Shown piece after piece: positions 18,581 through 27,773 of a stretch of 64,000 bases of DNA. The stretch is from DATAEE01 sp036258175 (GTDB lineage: Bacteria > Acidobacteriota > Vicinamibacteria > Vicinamibacterales > 2-12-FULL-66-21), in assembly GCA_036258175.1 (NCBI GenBank), contig DATAEE010000262.1, positions 1-64,000 of the forward strand, given 5' to 3'. Below the pieces are notes generated by a model. That model did not search any database and was not told the origin of the DNA. It saw nothing but the letters and a program-made list of their open reading frames with translations. The first letter of the stretch is position 1; the number at the start of each line of letters is the position of its first letter. A program made the position numbers and the translations under genes.

Positions 18581-18858
18581 GACCGGGCCGCGTCGCCCGC
18601 GGCCGGCTCCGTTGCCGGCGCCGCGACGGGCGCGCGCGCGAGCAGCGTGCGAACCGTATCCGAGGGGCGCGCGCCTGCTTTGATCCAGTGCGCCACGCGC
18701 TCGCGATCGAGCTCGAGCGTCTCCGGTTTGGTACGCGGGTTGTAGTGCCCGAGCACCTCGACGAAGCTTCCCTCGCGAGGGTTTTTCGCTTCGGTGACTA
18801 CGACCCGGAAGAACGGGCGCTTCTTCGAGCCCGCCCGCCGCATGCGAATGACCAGCAT
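18577..18858 (-). CDS. rpsP: 30S ribosomal protein S16
   Basis: 93 residues with the S16 signature MLVIRMRRAGSKKRPFFRVVV, then FVEVLGHYNPRTKP and HWIKAGARPSDTVRTLL. An Ala/Pro-rich tail of about 15 residues extends past the core. ATG start. A REP-like element lies between it and ffh. Confidence 0.97.
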   Translation of the reverse strand: MLVIRMRRAGSKKRPFFRVVVTEAKNPREGSFVEVLGHYNPRTKPETLELDRERVAHWIKAGARPSDTVRTLLARAPVAAPATEPAAGDAARS

Positions 18859-18883
18859 TTCGTTACCTTTCGCTCCATGTTAG

Positions 18884-18906
18884 GCAGCCCTCAAGGGCTG
18901 CGCTAC
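18884..18906. repeat. REP-like palindrome, family A, copy 2
   Basis: GCAGCCCT-CA-AGGGCTGC followed by GCTAC, the same core as at 2567-2589. It lies in the 62-base gap between the ffh stop and the rpsP start. Confidence 0.85.
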
Positions 18907-18920
18907 GCGTTCATCAGGGA

Positions 18921-20291
18921 CTACCCGTTCATCATGGACCGCAGGGCGTCGAGGCCCCCGCGACCCTTTTTCTTCTTCTTGCCCAGACCGGCGAGCCCGC
19001 CGACCGCCTTCAGCATCTTCCGCATCTGCACGAACTGCTTGAGCAGCCGATTCACTTCTTCCACCGACGTGCCGCTGCCGCGCGCGATGCGCTTCCGGCG
19101 GCTCCCGTTGATGATCTCCTGCCGCCGGCGTTCGAGCGGCGTCATCGAGTTGATAATTGCCTCGATGCGCGAGAGCTGCGACTCGTCCACTTCGCCGCGC
19201 TGCTTCATCGCCTCCCGCAAGTTGCCCATTCCGGGCAGCATGCCGAGGATCGACTCCAGCGGTCCCATCCGTTTGATCGCCCGCAGCTGATCGCGGAAGT
19301 CCTCGAGCGTGAAATCGTCCGTGCGGATCTTTCGCTCGAGCTGCTCCGCTTCCTCGCGCGAGACCGCCTGCTCCGCTTTCTCGATGAGCGACAGCACGTC
19401 GCCCATCCCGAGCACCCGCGACACGACGCGGTCGGGATGAAACGGCTCCAAATCCTGGAGCCGCTCGCCGCTCCCGACAAACGCGATCGGCACGCCGACG
19501 ACGCCGACGACCGACAGTGCGGCGCCGCCGCGCGCATCGCCGTCCAACTTCGTCAGCACGACGCCGGTCACGCCCACGCGCCGGTTGAACTCGCCCGCGC
19601 TCTTGATGGCGTCCTGCCCCGTCATCGCATCTGCGACGTAGAGCAGATCGCTCGGCCCCACCGCCTGCTTGATCGCCTCGAGCTCCACCATCAGCTCGTC
19701 GTCGACATGCAGGCGGCCGGCGGTGTCCACGATCACCGCCTCGAACCCGAGATTCCTCGCTTCCGTGAGCGCGCCCGCGGCGCGCGCCACCGGATCGATC
19801 TCGCCGGCCGGCTCGTGCGTCCGAAGGCCGGCCTGCTTCGCAAGCACCGACAGCTGCTCGATAGCGGCCGGACGTCGCACGTCGGTCGATACCACGAGCG
19901 CGTGCTTGCCCTGCTTCTGGAGCCACCGCCCCAGCTTCGCCGCCGTCGTCGTTTTGCCCGAACCCTGCAGGCCAAGCAACAGGATCACGCGCGGCCGGGC
20001 CGGCGATGGCGGCAGCCCTCCGGCGGTCTCGCCGAAGAGCGCCAGCATCTCGTCGCGCACGATCCGCACGGCTTCTTGCGCCGGCGTCAGGCTGCGCAGG
20101 ATCTCCTGATCGACGGCCCGATCGCGGACGCGATCGACGAAGGCCTTGACGACCTTGAAATTGACGTCCGCCTCGAGCAGCGCCATCCGGATTTCCCGGA
20201 GTGCCGCTTCGACGGTCTCCTCTGTCAGCCGCGCTTCGCCGCGGAGCGAACGGAAGACATCCTGCAGGCGGGTCGTGAGCGCTTCGAACAC
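18921..20291 (-). CDS. ffh: Signal recognition particle GTPase Ffh
   Basis: Binds signal sequences on nascent chains and docks with FtsY. The 456-residue protein has an N domain, the G domain with GLQGSGKTT (107-115), the DTAGRLHVD loop and TKLDGDARGG, and the Met-rich M domain with GMLPGMGN and RIARGSGTSVEEVN. A Lys-rich tail follows. GTG start at 20291. First gene of a long run to 11276. The gene order ffh-rpsP-khpA-rimM-trmD-rplS is conserved in many bacteria. Confidence 0.97.
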   Translation of the reverse strand: MFEALTTRLQDVFRSLRGEARLTEETVEAALREIRMALLEADVNFKVVKAFVDRVRDRAVDQEILRSLTPAQEAVRIVRDEMLALFGETAGGLPPSPARPRVILLLGLQGSGKTTTAAKLGRWLQKQGKHALVVSTDVRRPAAIEQLSVLAKQAGLRTHEPAGEIDPVARAAGALTEARNLGFEAVIVDTAGRLHVDDELMVELEAIKQAVGPSDLLYVADAMTGQDAIKSAGEFNRRVGVTGVVLTKLDGDARGGAALSVVGVVGVPIAFVGSGERLQDLEPFHPDRVVSRVLGMGDVLSLIEKAEQAVSREEAEQLERKIRTDDFTLEDFRDQLRAIKRMGPLESILGMLPGMGNLREAMKQRGEVDESQLSRIEAIINSMTPLERRRQEIINGSRRKRIARGSGTSVEEVNRLLKQFVQMRKMLKAVGGLAGLGKKKKKGRGGLDALRSMMNG

Positions 20292-20329
20292 TGTCCCTGT
20301 GGCCCTAAGGGATTCAAACGCAAACGCTT

Positions 20330-20359
20330 ATGGTAACTGAGCGGAACGGACGGTGTCAA
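20330..20359 (-). promoter_or_regulatory. Sigma70-type promoter of the ffh operon
   Basis: On the minus strand TTGACA (20354-20359) and TACCAT (20330-20335) are spaced by 18 bases. The predicted start near 20323 gives a leader of about 32 bases to the GTG of ffh. Confidence 0.65.
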
Positions 20360-20386
20360 TCCGGACAGGCGGGTCGGAAAACGAGC

Positions 20387-20413
20387 AGGGGCGATTCGCG
20401 AACCGCCCCTACA
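20387..20413. repeat. REP-like palindrome, family C
   Basis: Outer arms AGGGGCG and CGCCCCT enclose a second palindrome, TTCGCGAA; only one base pair of the 24-base core is mismatched. Read on the minus strand it begins GTAGGGGC, and its TAG is the stop codon of ribBA. Confidence 0.8.
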
Positions 20414-21626
20414 CCGAAGACAGCTTGTGGCCCAGCTTCTGCTTCTTGACGCGAAGGTAATCGCGCGAGTGATCGGAGGCGGGAATCTCGAGCGGTAACC
20501 ATTCGGCGACCGAGAGGCCGTAGCCTTCGAGGCCAACGAGCTTTCGCGGGTTGTTGGACAGCAGGCGCATGCTCCGGACCCCGAGGTCTTTGAGAATCTG
20601 CACGCCGATACCGTAGTCGCGCTGATCCGGCTTGAAGCCGAGGCGCTCGTTGGCTTCGACGGTATCCAGGCCCTGCTCCTGCAGCTCATAGGCGCGGATC
20701 TTGTTCGCCAGACCGATGCCCCGCCCTTCCTGGTTGAGATAGAGCAGCACGCCGCGGCCTTCCTGCGCGATGCGCTCCATCGCAGCGTCCAGCTGCGCAC
20801 CGCAGTCGCACCGCGCCGAGTGAAAGACATCGCCAGTCAGGCAGCGGGAATGGACCCGCACGAGGACCCCTTCGCCGTCGCCGACGTCGCCACGAACGAG
20901 CGCGACGTGTGTTTCCTGATCGATCAGGCTCTCGTAGGCGGCGATCCGGAACTGGCCATGGTGAGTGGGCAGATCCGCCGTCGCGACCCGGCGGACGAGC
21001 CCTTCGGTGCGCATCCGGTACTGAATCAGATCGGCGATCGTGATCATCAGCAGCGAATGGCGTTTCGCGAATTTCGCAAGCTCCGCCACGCGCGCCATGG
21101 TCCCGTCGGGGTTCATGATCTCGCAGATGACGCCCGCCGGATAGAGACCGGCGATGCGCGCAAGATCCACGGCCGCCTCGGTCTGACCGGCGCGGACGAG
21201 CACGCCGCCTGAACGCGCGCGAAGCGGGAACATGTGGCCGGGACGCGCCAGGTCGGTCGGCCGCGTTGCCGGATCGATTGCGGCGAGAACCGTCGCGGCG
21301 CGATCCGCCGCGGAGATGCCCGTCGTCGTCACGCCCTTCGCTTCGATCGATACGCAGAACGCGGTATCGAAGCGGGTGCTGTTCTCGCGGACCATCAACG
21401 GTACGTCCAGTTCGTCGAGCCGCTCGGTCGTCATGGGCATGCAGATCAGACCGCGCCCGTGCGTCGCCATGAAGTTGATGGCTTCGGGCGTGATCTTCTC
21501 GGCCGCGATGGTCAGGTCCCCCTCGTTCTCGCGATCCTCGTCGTCGACGACGATGATCATGCGCCCGTCGCGCACCGCCTTGATGGCGTCCTCGATCGAA
21601 GCGAAGGGGTTCTTTTTCTTTCTCAT
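20409..21626 (-). CDS. ribBA: Bifunctional 3,4-dihydroxy-2-butanone 4-phosphate synthase / GTP cyclohydrolase II
   Basis: Makes both starting units of riboflavin. The 405-residue protein has an N-terminal RibB domain (VVDDEDRENEGDLTIAAE, near 26-43; THGRGLIC; RPGHMFPLRA; AELAKFAKRH) and a C-terminal RibA domain with the zinc site CLTGDVFHSARCDCGAQL and LLYLNQEGRGIGL. Both halves look complete. It lies 4 bases after the riboflavin synthase gene. Its TAG stop is the first part of a REP-like repeat. Confidence 0.96.
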   Translation of the reverse strand: MRKKKNPFASIEDAIKAVRDGRMIIVVDDEDRENEGDLTIAAEKITPEAINFMATHGRGLICMPMTTERLDELDVPLMVRENSTRFDTAFCVSIEAKGVTTTGISAADRAATVLAAIDPATRPTDLARPGHMFPLRARSGGVLVRAGQTEAAVDLARIAGLYPAGVICEIMNPDGTMARVAELAKFAKRHSLLMITIADLIQYRMRTEGLVRRVATADLPTHHGQFRIAAYESLIDQETHVALVRGDVGDGEGVLVRVHSRCLTGDVFHSARCDCGAQLDAAMERIAQEGRGVLLYLNQEGRGIGLANKIRAYELQEQGLDTVEANERLGFKPDQRDYGIGVQILKDLGVRSMRLLSNNPRKLVGLEGYGLSVAEWLPLEIPASDHSRDYLRVKKQKLGHKLSSV

Positions 21627-21630
21627 AACG

Positions 21631-22254
21631 CTAACCTGGGGTCCGACCCGGCCTGACTTGTGAGAGACCCGCGAGCTCCGCGTAGCGGACGACGTATTTA
21701 CCGAGGATATCGCATTCGATGTTCACAACGTCGTGAAGCTTCGCCGCACGCAGGTTGGTGTTCGTCCACGTGAACGGGATGATCTGCACGTCGAAGTGTT
21801 TGTCGTCCACGCCGGCGACCGTCAGACTGATGCCGTCGACCGCTATCGAGCCTTTGCGGACCATATACGCAGCGAGCGGCGGCGGGTACTTCACCGTCAG
21901 CCAGTGATGATCGCCGGCGTCGCGCAGGTCCTCGATCACGCCGGTCCCGTCGACGTGGCCCTGAACGAAATGGCCGCCGAGCCGTGCATCGGCGCGCATC
22001 GGACGCTCCAGGTTGACGAGCGTGCCGCGGCGCAGCGACCCCAGCGAGCTGACGCGCGCCGTTTCCGGGGACACATCGGCATGGACGCTGTGGGCATCGG
22101 CGTTCACGATCGTCAAGCAGACGCCGTTGACCGCCAGACTGTCGCCGACCGCGAGCTCGCCGGCGAGCGATGTCGCGAGGCCGATGCGAAAGCCCGCGGG
22201 GGTCGATTTTAAGTCCGCAACTTCGCCAACCGATTCAATGAGTCCGGTAAACAT
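21631..22254 (-). CDS. ribE: Riboflavin synthase alpha chain
   Basis: Dismutates two 6,7-dimethyl-8-ribityllumazines to riboflavin. The 207-residue protein shows the two lumazine-binding repeats: MFTGLIESVG with NGVCLT, then GGHFVQGHVDG with VDGISLTV. ATG at 22254 starts exactly at the conserved MFTGLIE; an upstream TTG would add three residues. It overlaps the ribD end by 20 bases. The lumazine synthase gene ribH is not in the window. Confidence 0.95.
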   Translation of the reverse strand: MFTGLIESVGEVADLKSTPAGFRIGLATSLAGELAVGDSLAVNGVCLTIVNADAHSVHADVSPETARVSSLGSLRRGTLVNLERPMRADARLGGHFVQGHVDGTGVIEDLRDAGDHHWLTVKYPPPLAAYMVRKGSIAVDGISLTVAGVDDKHFDVQIIPFTWTNTNLRAAKLHDVVNIECDILGKYVVRYAELAGLSQVRPGRTPG

Positions 22255-23311
22255 CGCCCTCAATGAGCAGATCGCCGCCCAGCCAGCGCGTGCCGACCTT
22301 CGACAGCACGCTCAGCGGAAGTGCCGTGCTGTCGAGCCACGGCACACCGTCTGCGCCGAGCGCGTGTTGACCGATATAGAGCTGGACGCGATCGACGAGG
22401 CGCGCGCCCCACAGTGAGCCGTGGAGCGCCGGTCCTCCCTCCAGGATGATTGATGTCACGCCCAGCTCTCCGAGCCGGCGCAATGCCCCCGGGAGGAAGT
22501 CACCGCGGATGGCCTCGAGCTGCGCGCCGGCCTGCGTGAGGGCCTGCGCAGCTCCTCCGTCTACTGCGTTTTCTAGCGTACACACTATAACCGGCCCAGC
22601 CTTCAGGGTCGAGAACAGCCGCGCCGAGGGTGGGGTGCGAAGCGTGCGGTCGAAGACAACGCGAGTCAGCGGACGTTCGCGCCAGGCTCCGCGCGCGGTC
22701 AGCTCCGGGTCGTCGACGAGCACGGTTCCGGCGCCGACGCCGATCGCGTCAATTTCGGCCCGGTCGCGGTGCACCTGGCGATCCGATGCGGGTCCGGTGA
22801 TTAGCGTCCGGACACCCCGCGCAGCCGCCACGCGGCCGTCCCGGCTGAGCGCGATCTTCATCGTCACGTGGGGGCGACCCTCGCGCACCCACGTAAAAAA
22901 CGACTGATTCACTCGCGCGGCCGCTTCCTGGAGCACGCCGTCCACGACCTCGATGCCGCGCGCGCGCAGCGCGGCGAGCCCGCCGCCGGCTACGCGAGGG
23001 TTGGGATCGCGCACCGCCGCGACGACGCGACGGATGCCGGCGTCGATGATCCGTTCGGTGCAAGGCCCGGTGCGTCCGGTGTGACAGCACGGCTCGAGGG
23101 TCGAATAGAGCGTCGCGCCGCGCGCCCGCGCGCCCGCAGCTTCGAGCGCGCGCACTTCCGCGTGCGCCTCGCCGGCGCGCTCGTGGTAGCCCCAACTCAC
23201 GACGACGTCATTCGCGACGACGAGGGCGCCAACGACTGGATTCGGTGACGTCCGCCCGCGGCCCCGGCCGGCGTGCAGCAGCGCCCGTTCCATGTAGTCG
23301 GCATCGGTCAT
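22235..23311 (-). CDS. ribD: Riboflavin biosynthesis deaminase/reductase RibD
   Basis: Deaminates and reduces the pyrimidine intermediate of riboflavin synthesis. The 358-residue protein has the cytidine-deaminase zinc motif HAEVRAL with TLEPCCHTGRTGPC in the N-terminal half, and a DHFR-like reductase half with VTMKIALSRDGRVA and ILEGGPALHGSL. ATG at 23311 matches the family start (MTDADYMERAL); the longer open frame covers the end of ftsY. Only 37 bases separate it from ftsY, leaving no room for an FMN riboswitch. Confidence 0.95.
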   Translation of the reverse strand: MTDADYMERALLHAGRGRGRTSPNPVVGALVVANDVVVSWGYHERAGEAHAEVRALEAAGARARGATLYSTLEPCCHTGRTGPCTERIIDAGIRRVVAAVRDPNPRVAGGGLAALRARGIEVVDGVLQEAAARVNQSFFTWVREGRPHVTMKIALSRDGRVAAARGVRTLITGPASDRQVHRDRAEIDAIGVGAGTVLVDDPELTARGAWRERPLTRVVFDRTLRTPPSARLFSTLKAGPVIVCTLENAVDGGAAQALTQAGAQLEAIRGDFLPGALRRLGELGVTSIILEGGPALHGSLWGARLVDRVQLYIGQHALGADGVPWLDSTALPLSVLSKVGTRWLGGDLLIEGDVYRTH

Positions 23312-23317
23312 ATTCTC

Positions 23318-23334
23318 GTGGGGCTCCGCCCCAC
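23318..23334. repeat. Perfect GC hairpin between ftsY and ribD
   Basis: GTGGGGC (23318-23324) and GCCCCAC (23328-23334) form a 7-bp stem with a 3-base loop. No T-run follows on the minus strand, so it is more like a dispersed palindrome or mRNA-stability element than a terminator. Confidence 0.55.
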
Positions 23335-23348
23335 ACCCCGGCTTGTGA

Positions 23349-24320
23349 TCACCATTTTTCTTCGAAAAGGGCGTCCACGTACTCGTCAGGAGAAAACGGA
23401 ATGAGGTCGTCGATCGCCTCACCGACCCCCACGTACCGGATCGGAAGCTTGAGATCGTGGGCAATCGCGACGGCGATCCCACCTTTGGCAGTGCCGTCGA
23501 GCTTTGTCAGCACAACCCCCGTCACGCCCGCGGCCTGGAGGAACTCGCGCGCCTGCACGAGGCCGTTCTGCCCGACTGTCGCATCGAGCACAAGCAGTAC
23601 TTCGTGTGGCGCGCCTTCGATCTCGCGCGCAACGATCCGCCTGATCTTGTCGAGTTCTGACATCAGGTTGACACGCGTGTGAAGACGGCCTGCGGTGTCG
23701 ACCAGAACGGCGGCGCGCCCCTTGGCCTTCGCAGAAGCGACCGCGTCGAAGACCACGGCCGCCGGATCGGCTCCCTGCCGCGCACGCAGAATGTCCACGC
23801 CGGCCCGCGTTGCCCAGACTTCGAGCTGTTCCACAGCGGCGGCGCGAAACGTGTCGGCGGCGCAAATGAGCGGCGGGACGCCCTGCTCTTTCATCAGTCG
23901 CGCGAGCTTGCCGACTGTGGTCGTTTTCCCTGTTCCGTTCACGCCAACGACGAGGATGACGTGCGGTCTGCCCGCATGTCGCGGACCATCGCGATCGGCA
24001 GCCTTCAGGATTTCCAGCAGCTCGCTCTTCACGAGCTCGCGCAGATTCCCACCGCCGGCTGCACGTGCCTGCACGGCGCGAACGATCCGATCGGCGGCCG
24101 CCACGCCGACGTCGGCGCTGATCAGCGCCTCCTCCAGCGCGTCGAGTGTGTGGACGGGGACCGCTCGCGAAGTTTGCGCAGCAGGACGGGCTGGCTGACC
24201 GGGTGCGCGCGCCTGGTCCAGGCCCTCTTTCGAGACCTCGTCTGCCGCGCCGCCGAAACGGCCGAGAAATTGTTCCTTCGTCCGGGCGAGACCGGAGCGC
24301 AGCTTGTCGAAAAAGCTCAT
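23349..24320 (-). CDS. ftsY: Signal recognition particle receptor FtsY
   Basis: Membrane-associated GTPase that receives the SRP-ribosome complex. The 323-residue protein starts MSFFDKLRSGLARTK, the lipid-binding helix, with no long acidic A domain. The NG domain has VNGTGKTTTVGKL, ADTFRAAAVEQL, DTAGRLHTRVNLM and TKLDGTAKGG. ATG at 24320 overlaps the gpsA stop by 4 bases; the longer open frame lies over gpsA and is not real. Its partner ffh heads the next operon. Confidence 0.96.
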   Translation of the reverse strand: MSFFDKLRSGLARTKEQFLGRFGGAADEVSKEGLDQARAPGQPARPAAQTSRAVPVHTLDALEEALISADVGVAAADRIVRAVQARAAGGGNLRELVKSELLEILKAADRDGPRHAGRPHVILVVGVNGTGKTTTVGKLARLMKEQGVPPLICAADTFRAAAVEQLEVWATRAGVDILRARQGADPAAVVFDAVASAKAKGRAAVLVDTAGRLHTRVNLMSELDKIRRIVAREIEGAPHEVLLVLDATVGQNGLVQAREFLQAAGVTGVVLTKLDGTAKGGIAVAIAHDLKLPIRYVGVGEAIDDLIPFSPDEYVDALFEEKW

Positions 24321-25309
24321 TCCGCCCGCTGCCGCCTGAGCATCAGCTCTTCGAGCGCCTCCTGCGGCGCCCTGCGGCCGCTGAGCACATCCGCCATCTG
24401 CGCGGCGATTGGGAGCTCGACACCGTGGCGTTCGCCAAGGGCGAGTGCCGCCCCCGTCGTCTTGACGCCCTCGGCCACCATTCGCATACCGGCGAGAATC
24501 TCTGCAAGGCGCCGGCCGCGTCCGAGCGCGATCCCGACGCGCCTGTTCCGGCTCAAGTCGCCGGTGCACGTCAGCACGAGATCGCCGAGGCCGCTCAGGC
24601 CGGCGAGCGTTTCGCGCCGGCCGCCAAGCGCGCACGCCAGGCGCGAGATCTCCACGAGCCCACGGGTGATGAGGGCCGCCATCGCGTTGCGCCCGAGATC
24701 GAGGCCCTCGGCTGCGCCGGCGGCTATCGCGATCACGTTCTTCACCGCGCCGCCGACTTCGACACCTGCGACATCATCCGTAATGTAGAGGCGGAGGTAT
24801 CGCCCTCGGAATTCATGCTGTACTTTCGCAGCCACCTCCGCGTCGCGCGACGCGACCGACACGGCCGTCGGACGCTGTCGAGCGACTTCGAGCGCGAAGC
24901 TCGGACCCGACATCACCGCGATCCGTTGCGGTCCGCCCAGCTCCGCCTCGACAACTTCGGACATTCTCAAGAGTGACTCGCCCTCTATCCCCTTGGTCGC
25001 GCTGACGACGATCGCCGACGCCGGCACGGACGCGGCGGCAAGCGCCAGAACGTGCCGGACACCATGCGACGGCACCGCGACGATCACGAAGTCGGCGGCG
25101 TCGAGCGCCTCGGCAATCGACGCGGTCGGTTCAACGGCATCATGTAGCGGTACGTCCGGAAGGTACTCAGCATTCGAGCGCGTCGACACCATCCTGTCGA
25201 CGAGCGCCGAGTCGCGTCCCCAGAGCCGGACGTGGTGCCCGGCATGTCCGAGGTGAATGGCGAGCGCCGTCCCCCAGCTGCCCGCGCCAAGGATCGCGAT
25301 GCGGCTCAC
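24317..25309 (-). CDS. gpsA: Glycerol-3-phosphate dehydrogenase [NAD(P)+]
   Basis: Reduces dihydroxyacetone phosphate to sn-glycerol 3-phosphate, the backbone of phospholipids and the substrate that PlsY acylates. The 330-residue protein has the Rossmann motif ILGAGSWGTALA, SATKGIE, SGPSFALEVA, GGAVKNVIAIAAG and GLGDLVLTC. The GTG at 25309 overlaps the plsY stop by 4 bases. The acyltransferase plsY lies directly upstream. Confidence 0.96.
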   Translation of the reverse strand: MSRIAILGAGSWGTALAIHLGHAGHHVRLWGRDSALVDRMVSTRSNAEYLPDVPLHDAVEPTASIAEALDAADFVIVAVPSHGVRHVLALAAASVPASAIVVSATKGIEGESLLRMSEVVEAELGGPQRIAVMSGPSFALEVARQRPTAVSVASRDAEVAAKVQHEFRGRYLRLYITDDVAGVEVGGAVKNVIAIAAGAAEGLDLGRNAMAALITRGLVEISRLACALGGRRETLAGLSGLGDLVLTCTGDLSRNRRVGIALGRGRRLAEILAGMRMVAEGVKTTGAALALGERHGVELPIAAQMADVLSGRRAPQEALEELMLRRQRAE

Positions 25310-25884
25310 ACGGGCTCCCCGATGCGGCGCTCGGTCCGACGGACCAGACGCAACAGATTTCCGCGATGACGGAAAATGATGAGCGCGGCCGAAGCGGCCG
25401 CTGCGAGCACGACGAACGGAGGGGCGCCTGCTGCGTCGGCCAGCGGCGGGAGCGCCGCCGTCGCCACCACGGATCCAAGCGAGACATAGCGGGTCGCCCA
25501 CACGACGACCCCAAAGATCGCCACTGCCAGCGCAGTCGCCAGCGGCGTCAGCACCGCGAACGCCCCGCACGCAACGGCGACGCCCTTTCCGCCGCGCAGC
25601 TTCAGCCAGATGGGATAGATGTGCCCGACGACTGCCGCCAGCGCAGCGCCTGCGACCGCCACATCGCTGGCGCCAGCCGCACGCGCCACACCGACCGCGG
25701 CTGCGCCTTTCCCGACATCGAGCAAGAGGACGAAGACGCCAATCCGCTTGTTCGTCGTCCGCAGCACGTTCGCCGCGCCGACGTTGCCGCTGCCGGATAC
25801 GCGCGGATCGACGCCGCCGAGGCGCCGCGCGACGAGCAGTGCGAAGGGAATCGAGCCGAGGAAATAGGCGAGCAGCAGAATCAT
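25306..25884 (-). CDS. plsY: Glycerol-3-phosphate acyltransferase PlsY
   Basis: Membrane enzyme that transfers acyl from acyl-phosphate to glycerol 3-phosphate. The 192-residue protein has the three PlsY motifs: GSIPFALLVAR, then DPRVSGSGNVGAANVLRT, and LRGGKGVAVACGA. Several hydrophobic segments fit a multi-pass membrane protein. ATG overlaps the thpR stop by 4 bases. Confidence 0.95.
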   Translation of the reverse strand: MILLLAYFLGSIPFALLVARRLGGVDPRVSGSGNVGAANVLRTTNKRIGVFVLLLDVGKGAAAVGVARAAGASDVAVAGAALAAVVGHIYPIWLKLRGGKGVAVACGAFAVLTPLATALAVAIFGVVVWATRYVSLGSVVATAALPPLADAAGAPPFVVLAAAASAALIIFRHRGNLLRLVRRTERRIGEPV

Positions 25885-26459
25885 CCGGCCAGCATGGTCC
25901 GCACGAGGGGCTCGTAGCGGGCCCCTTTGGGCGACAGATGACTACGATACAACGTCGCGTGCGTGACCGTCGCGGGCGCAGGATCGATCCGGAGCCGATC
26001 CATCGCCTCGCGCAGTGCAGCCGCCTGCGGCGGCCGGATCTCGCGCACGCGGCCGAGCGTCACGTGCGCGCGGAATGGCCTCACCTCTGGCTCGAGACCA
26101 AGCGTCTGCAGCCGCGCCTCGACGGCATCGTGCGATGCGGCCGCGCCGTCGCTCCCTTCAGCGAGACCAATCCAGATGACGCGTGGACGGCCGGGCCCTG
26201 GAAACACCCCCGGCCGGCCTAATGAGAGCGAAAACGCTGACACCGGCAGCGGCGGTGCGAGCGCGTCCACGACGCGCGCTCCAAGAGCGTCGTCGACCTC
26301 GCCGATGAACCGCAGCGTGAGGTGTATCTGTGGCGAAGAGGCCCACCGGACCGCGCGCGATGCCTTGACGGCGTCGAGCCGTCGCTGCATCACGCTCGCC
26401 GCGCGCTCCGCTTCGCTCCGCTGAGCGTCCGACAGATCGAACGCCACGAAAAGGCGCAT
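25881..26459 (-). CDS. thpR: RNA 2',3'-cyclic phosphodiesterase (LigT/ThpR, 2H family)
   Basis: Member of the 2H phosphoesterase family that acts on RNA ends with 2',3'-cyclic phosphate. The 192-residue protein opens with MRLFVAFDLSD and has both HxTx motifs, HLTLRF near 46 and HVTLGR near 132. It sits between cinA (30 bases) and plsY (4-base overlap) in the operon. The in vivo RNA substrate is unknown. Confidence 0.92.
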   Translation of the reverse strand: MRLFVAFDLSDAQRSEAERAASVMQRRLDAVKASRAVRWASSPQIHLTLRFIGEVDDALGARVVDALAPPLPVSAFSLSLGRPGVFPGPGRPRVIWIGLAEGSDGAAASHDAVEARLQTLGLEPEVRPFRAHVTLGRVREIRPPQAAALREAMDRLRIDPAPATVTHATLYRSHLSPKGARYEPLVRTMLAG

Positions 26460-26489
26460 GTGATCGGAATGCTCGTGTCGGGTCGACGG

Positions 26490-27773
26490 TCAACCGGACT
26501 GCTTGAGCAGCATGCGGCGCACCGAATCCAGCGCAACCTGCGAGGCCCACGTTTTGATCTGCTGCCGGTTCCCCCGCAGCGTGTGAAGACGGGCCCGCGA
26601 CGTCCCGTCCGGTCCGACGACGGCAACTGCGACCGTGCCGACCGGTTTTCGCGCTGTTCCACCGCCCGGACCGGCGACCCCGGTGACGCCGAGCCCGATA
26701 TGAGCGTGCGCGCGCTCGCGTGCACCCGTCGCCATCGCCGTCGCCACTTGTTCACTCACCGCGCCGTGGACTTCGATGAGATCCGCCGGCACGTTCAGCA
26801 GGTCGATCTTTGACGCGTTGCTGTAGGAGACGACGCCAAGCTGGAGGTAATCCGAGCTGAATGCGACGTCGGTGATCCGCGAGGCGATCAGACCGCCCGT
26901 GCATGACTCCGCGATCGCAAGTGTCCAGCCGCGCGCCCTCAGCAGATTGCCCACGACTTCTTCCAGCGTCTTGCCTTCGTCGCTGACGACGTTGTTGCCG
27001 AGGGCGGTACACGCATCCGCGGCGGCGCGCGCGAGCGCAGCGCGCGCGGCCCCGGCATCAGCGCGGACCGAGAGATGCAGCTCGATTTGTCCCATCGCGG
27101 CGAGAATGGTCGCCGCGACAGGGGGCTGGGCGCGCTGCCATGCTTCGTAGTACGGCTGGAGCGCCTCTTCGGCATGCGACTCCGTAATGCCCGTGATACG
27201 GATGAATCGCCGATGGATTGGCGTCACGCCGCCCGCAACAACTATGGTCTGGCACCAGCCCTCGAACATCGGCTTCAGCTCGGAGGGCGGACCTGGCAAC
27301 AGCAGGACGCCGCTGTCGCCATCACGAATCCACAACCCTGGCGCCGTTCCATTCGGATTGTCCAGGACGCGCGCGCCGCGCGGCACGAGCGCCTGACGCC
27401 GGTTGATCGCAGGCATCTGCAGGCCCCGAGCGGCAAACCTCCGCTCGATGGCCGCGACGATGGCGGGATCTTCCTCGAGCCGGAGATCGAGCGCCGCCGC
27501 GACCGCCTCGCGTGTCACGTCATCGTCAGTCGGTCCAAGGCCGCCCGTGATGACGACCAGGTCGGCGCGCGACTCGGCGTGCCGGAACGCGTCGGCGACC
27601 GCCTGATGATCGTCACCGACAACCGCTTTGGAGACGACGTCGATACCGATCGCGTTGAGCTGCTCCGTCAGATAAAGCGAGTTCGTGTCGAGGCGCGACG
27701 GCGTCAGGAGCTCGCTTCCCACCGCGACGATCGCCGCTGTCCGCCAGACGGGAAGACCTGATTCGGGCGTCAT
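26490..27773 (-). CDS. cinA: CinA-like protein, putative nicotinamide-nucleotide amidase
   Basis: The 427-residue protein joins an N-terminal MoCF-like domain (IVAVGSELLTPSRLDTNS, ITGGLGPTDDDVTREA, LLLPGPPSEL) and a C-terminal CinA amidase domain (TLAIAESCTGGLIASRITD, GVVSYSNASK, GVTGVAGPGGGT). Family members hydrolyse ADP-ribose and deamidate NMN in NAD recycling. ATG at 27773 overlaps the pgpA stop by 4 bases and is preferred over the longer frame. Confidence 0.93.
   Translation of the reverse strand: MTPESGLPVWRTAAIVAVGSELLTPSRLDTNSLYLTEQLNAIGIDVVSKAVVGDDHQAVADAFRHAESRADLVVITGGLGPTDDDVTREAVAAALDLRLEEDPAIVAAIERRFAARGLQMPAINRRQALVPRGARVLDNPNGTAPGLWIRDGDSGVLLLPGPPSELKPMFEGWCQTIVVAGGVTPIHRRFIRITGITESHAEEALQPYYEAWQRAQPPVAATILAAMGQIELHLSVRADAGAARAALARAAADACTALGNNVVSDEGKTLEEVVGNLLRARGWTLAIAESCTGGLIASRITDVAFSSDYLQLGVVSYSNASKIDLLNVPADLIEVHGAVSEQVATAMATGARERAHAHIGLGVTGVAGPGGGTARKPVGTVAVAVVGPDGTSRARLHTLRGNRQQIKTWASQVALDSVRRMLLKQSG

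Noticed and set aside
23312..23348. A possible FMN riboswitch before ribD
   Set aside because: The gap is 37 bases and holds only a simple 7-bp hairpin; an RFN element needs over 100 bases.
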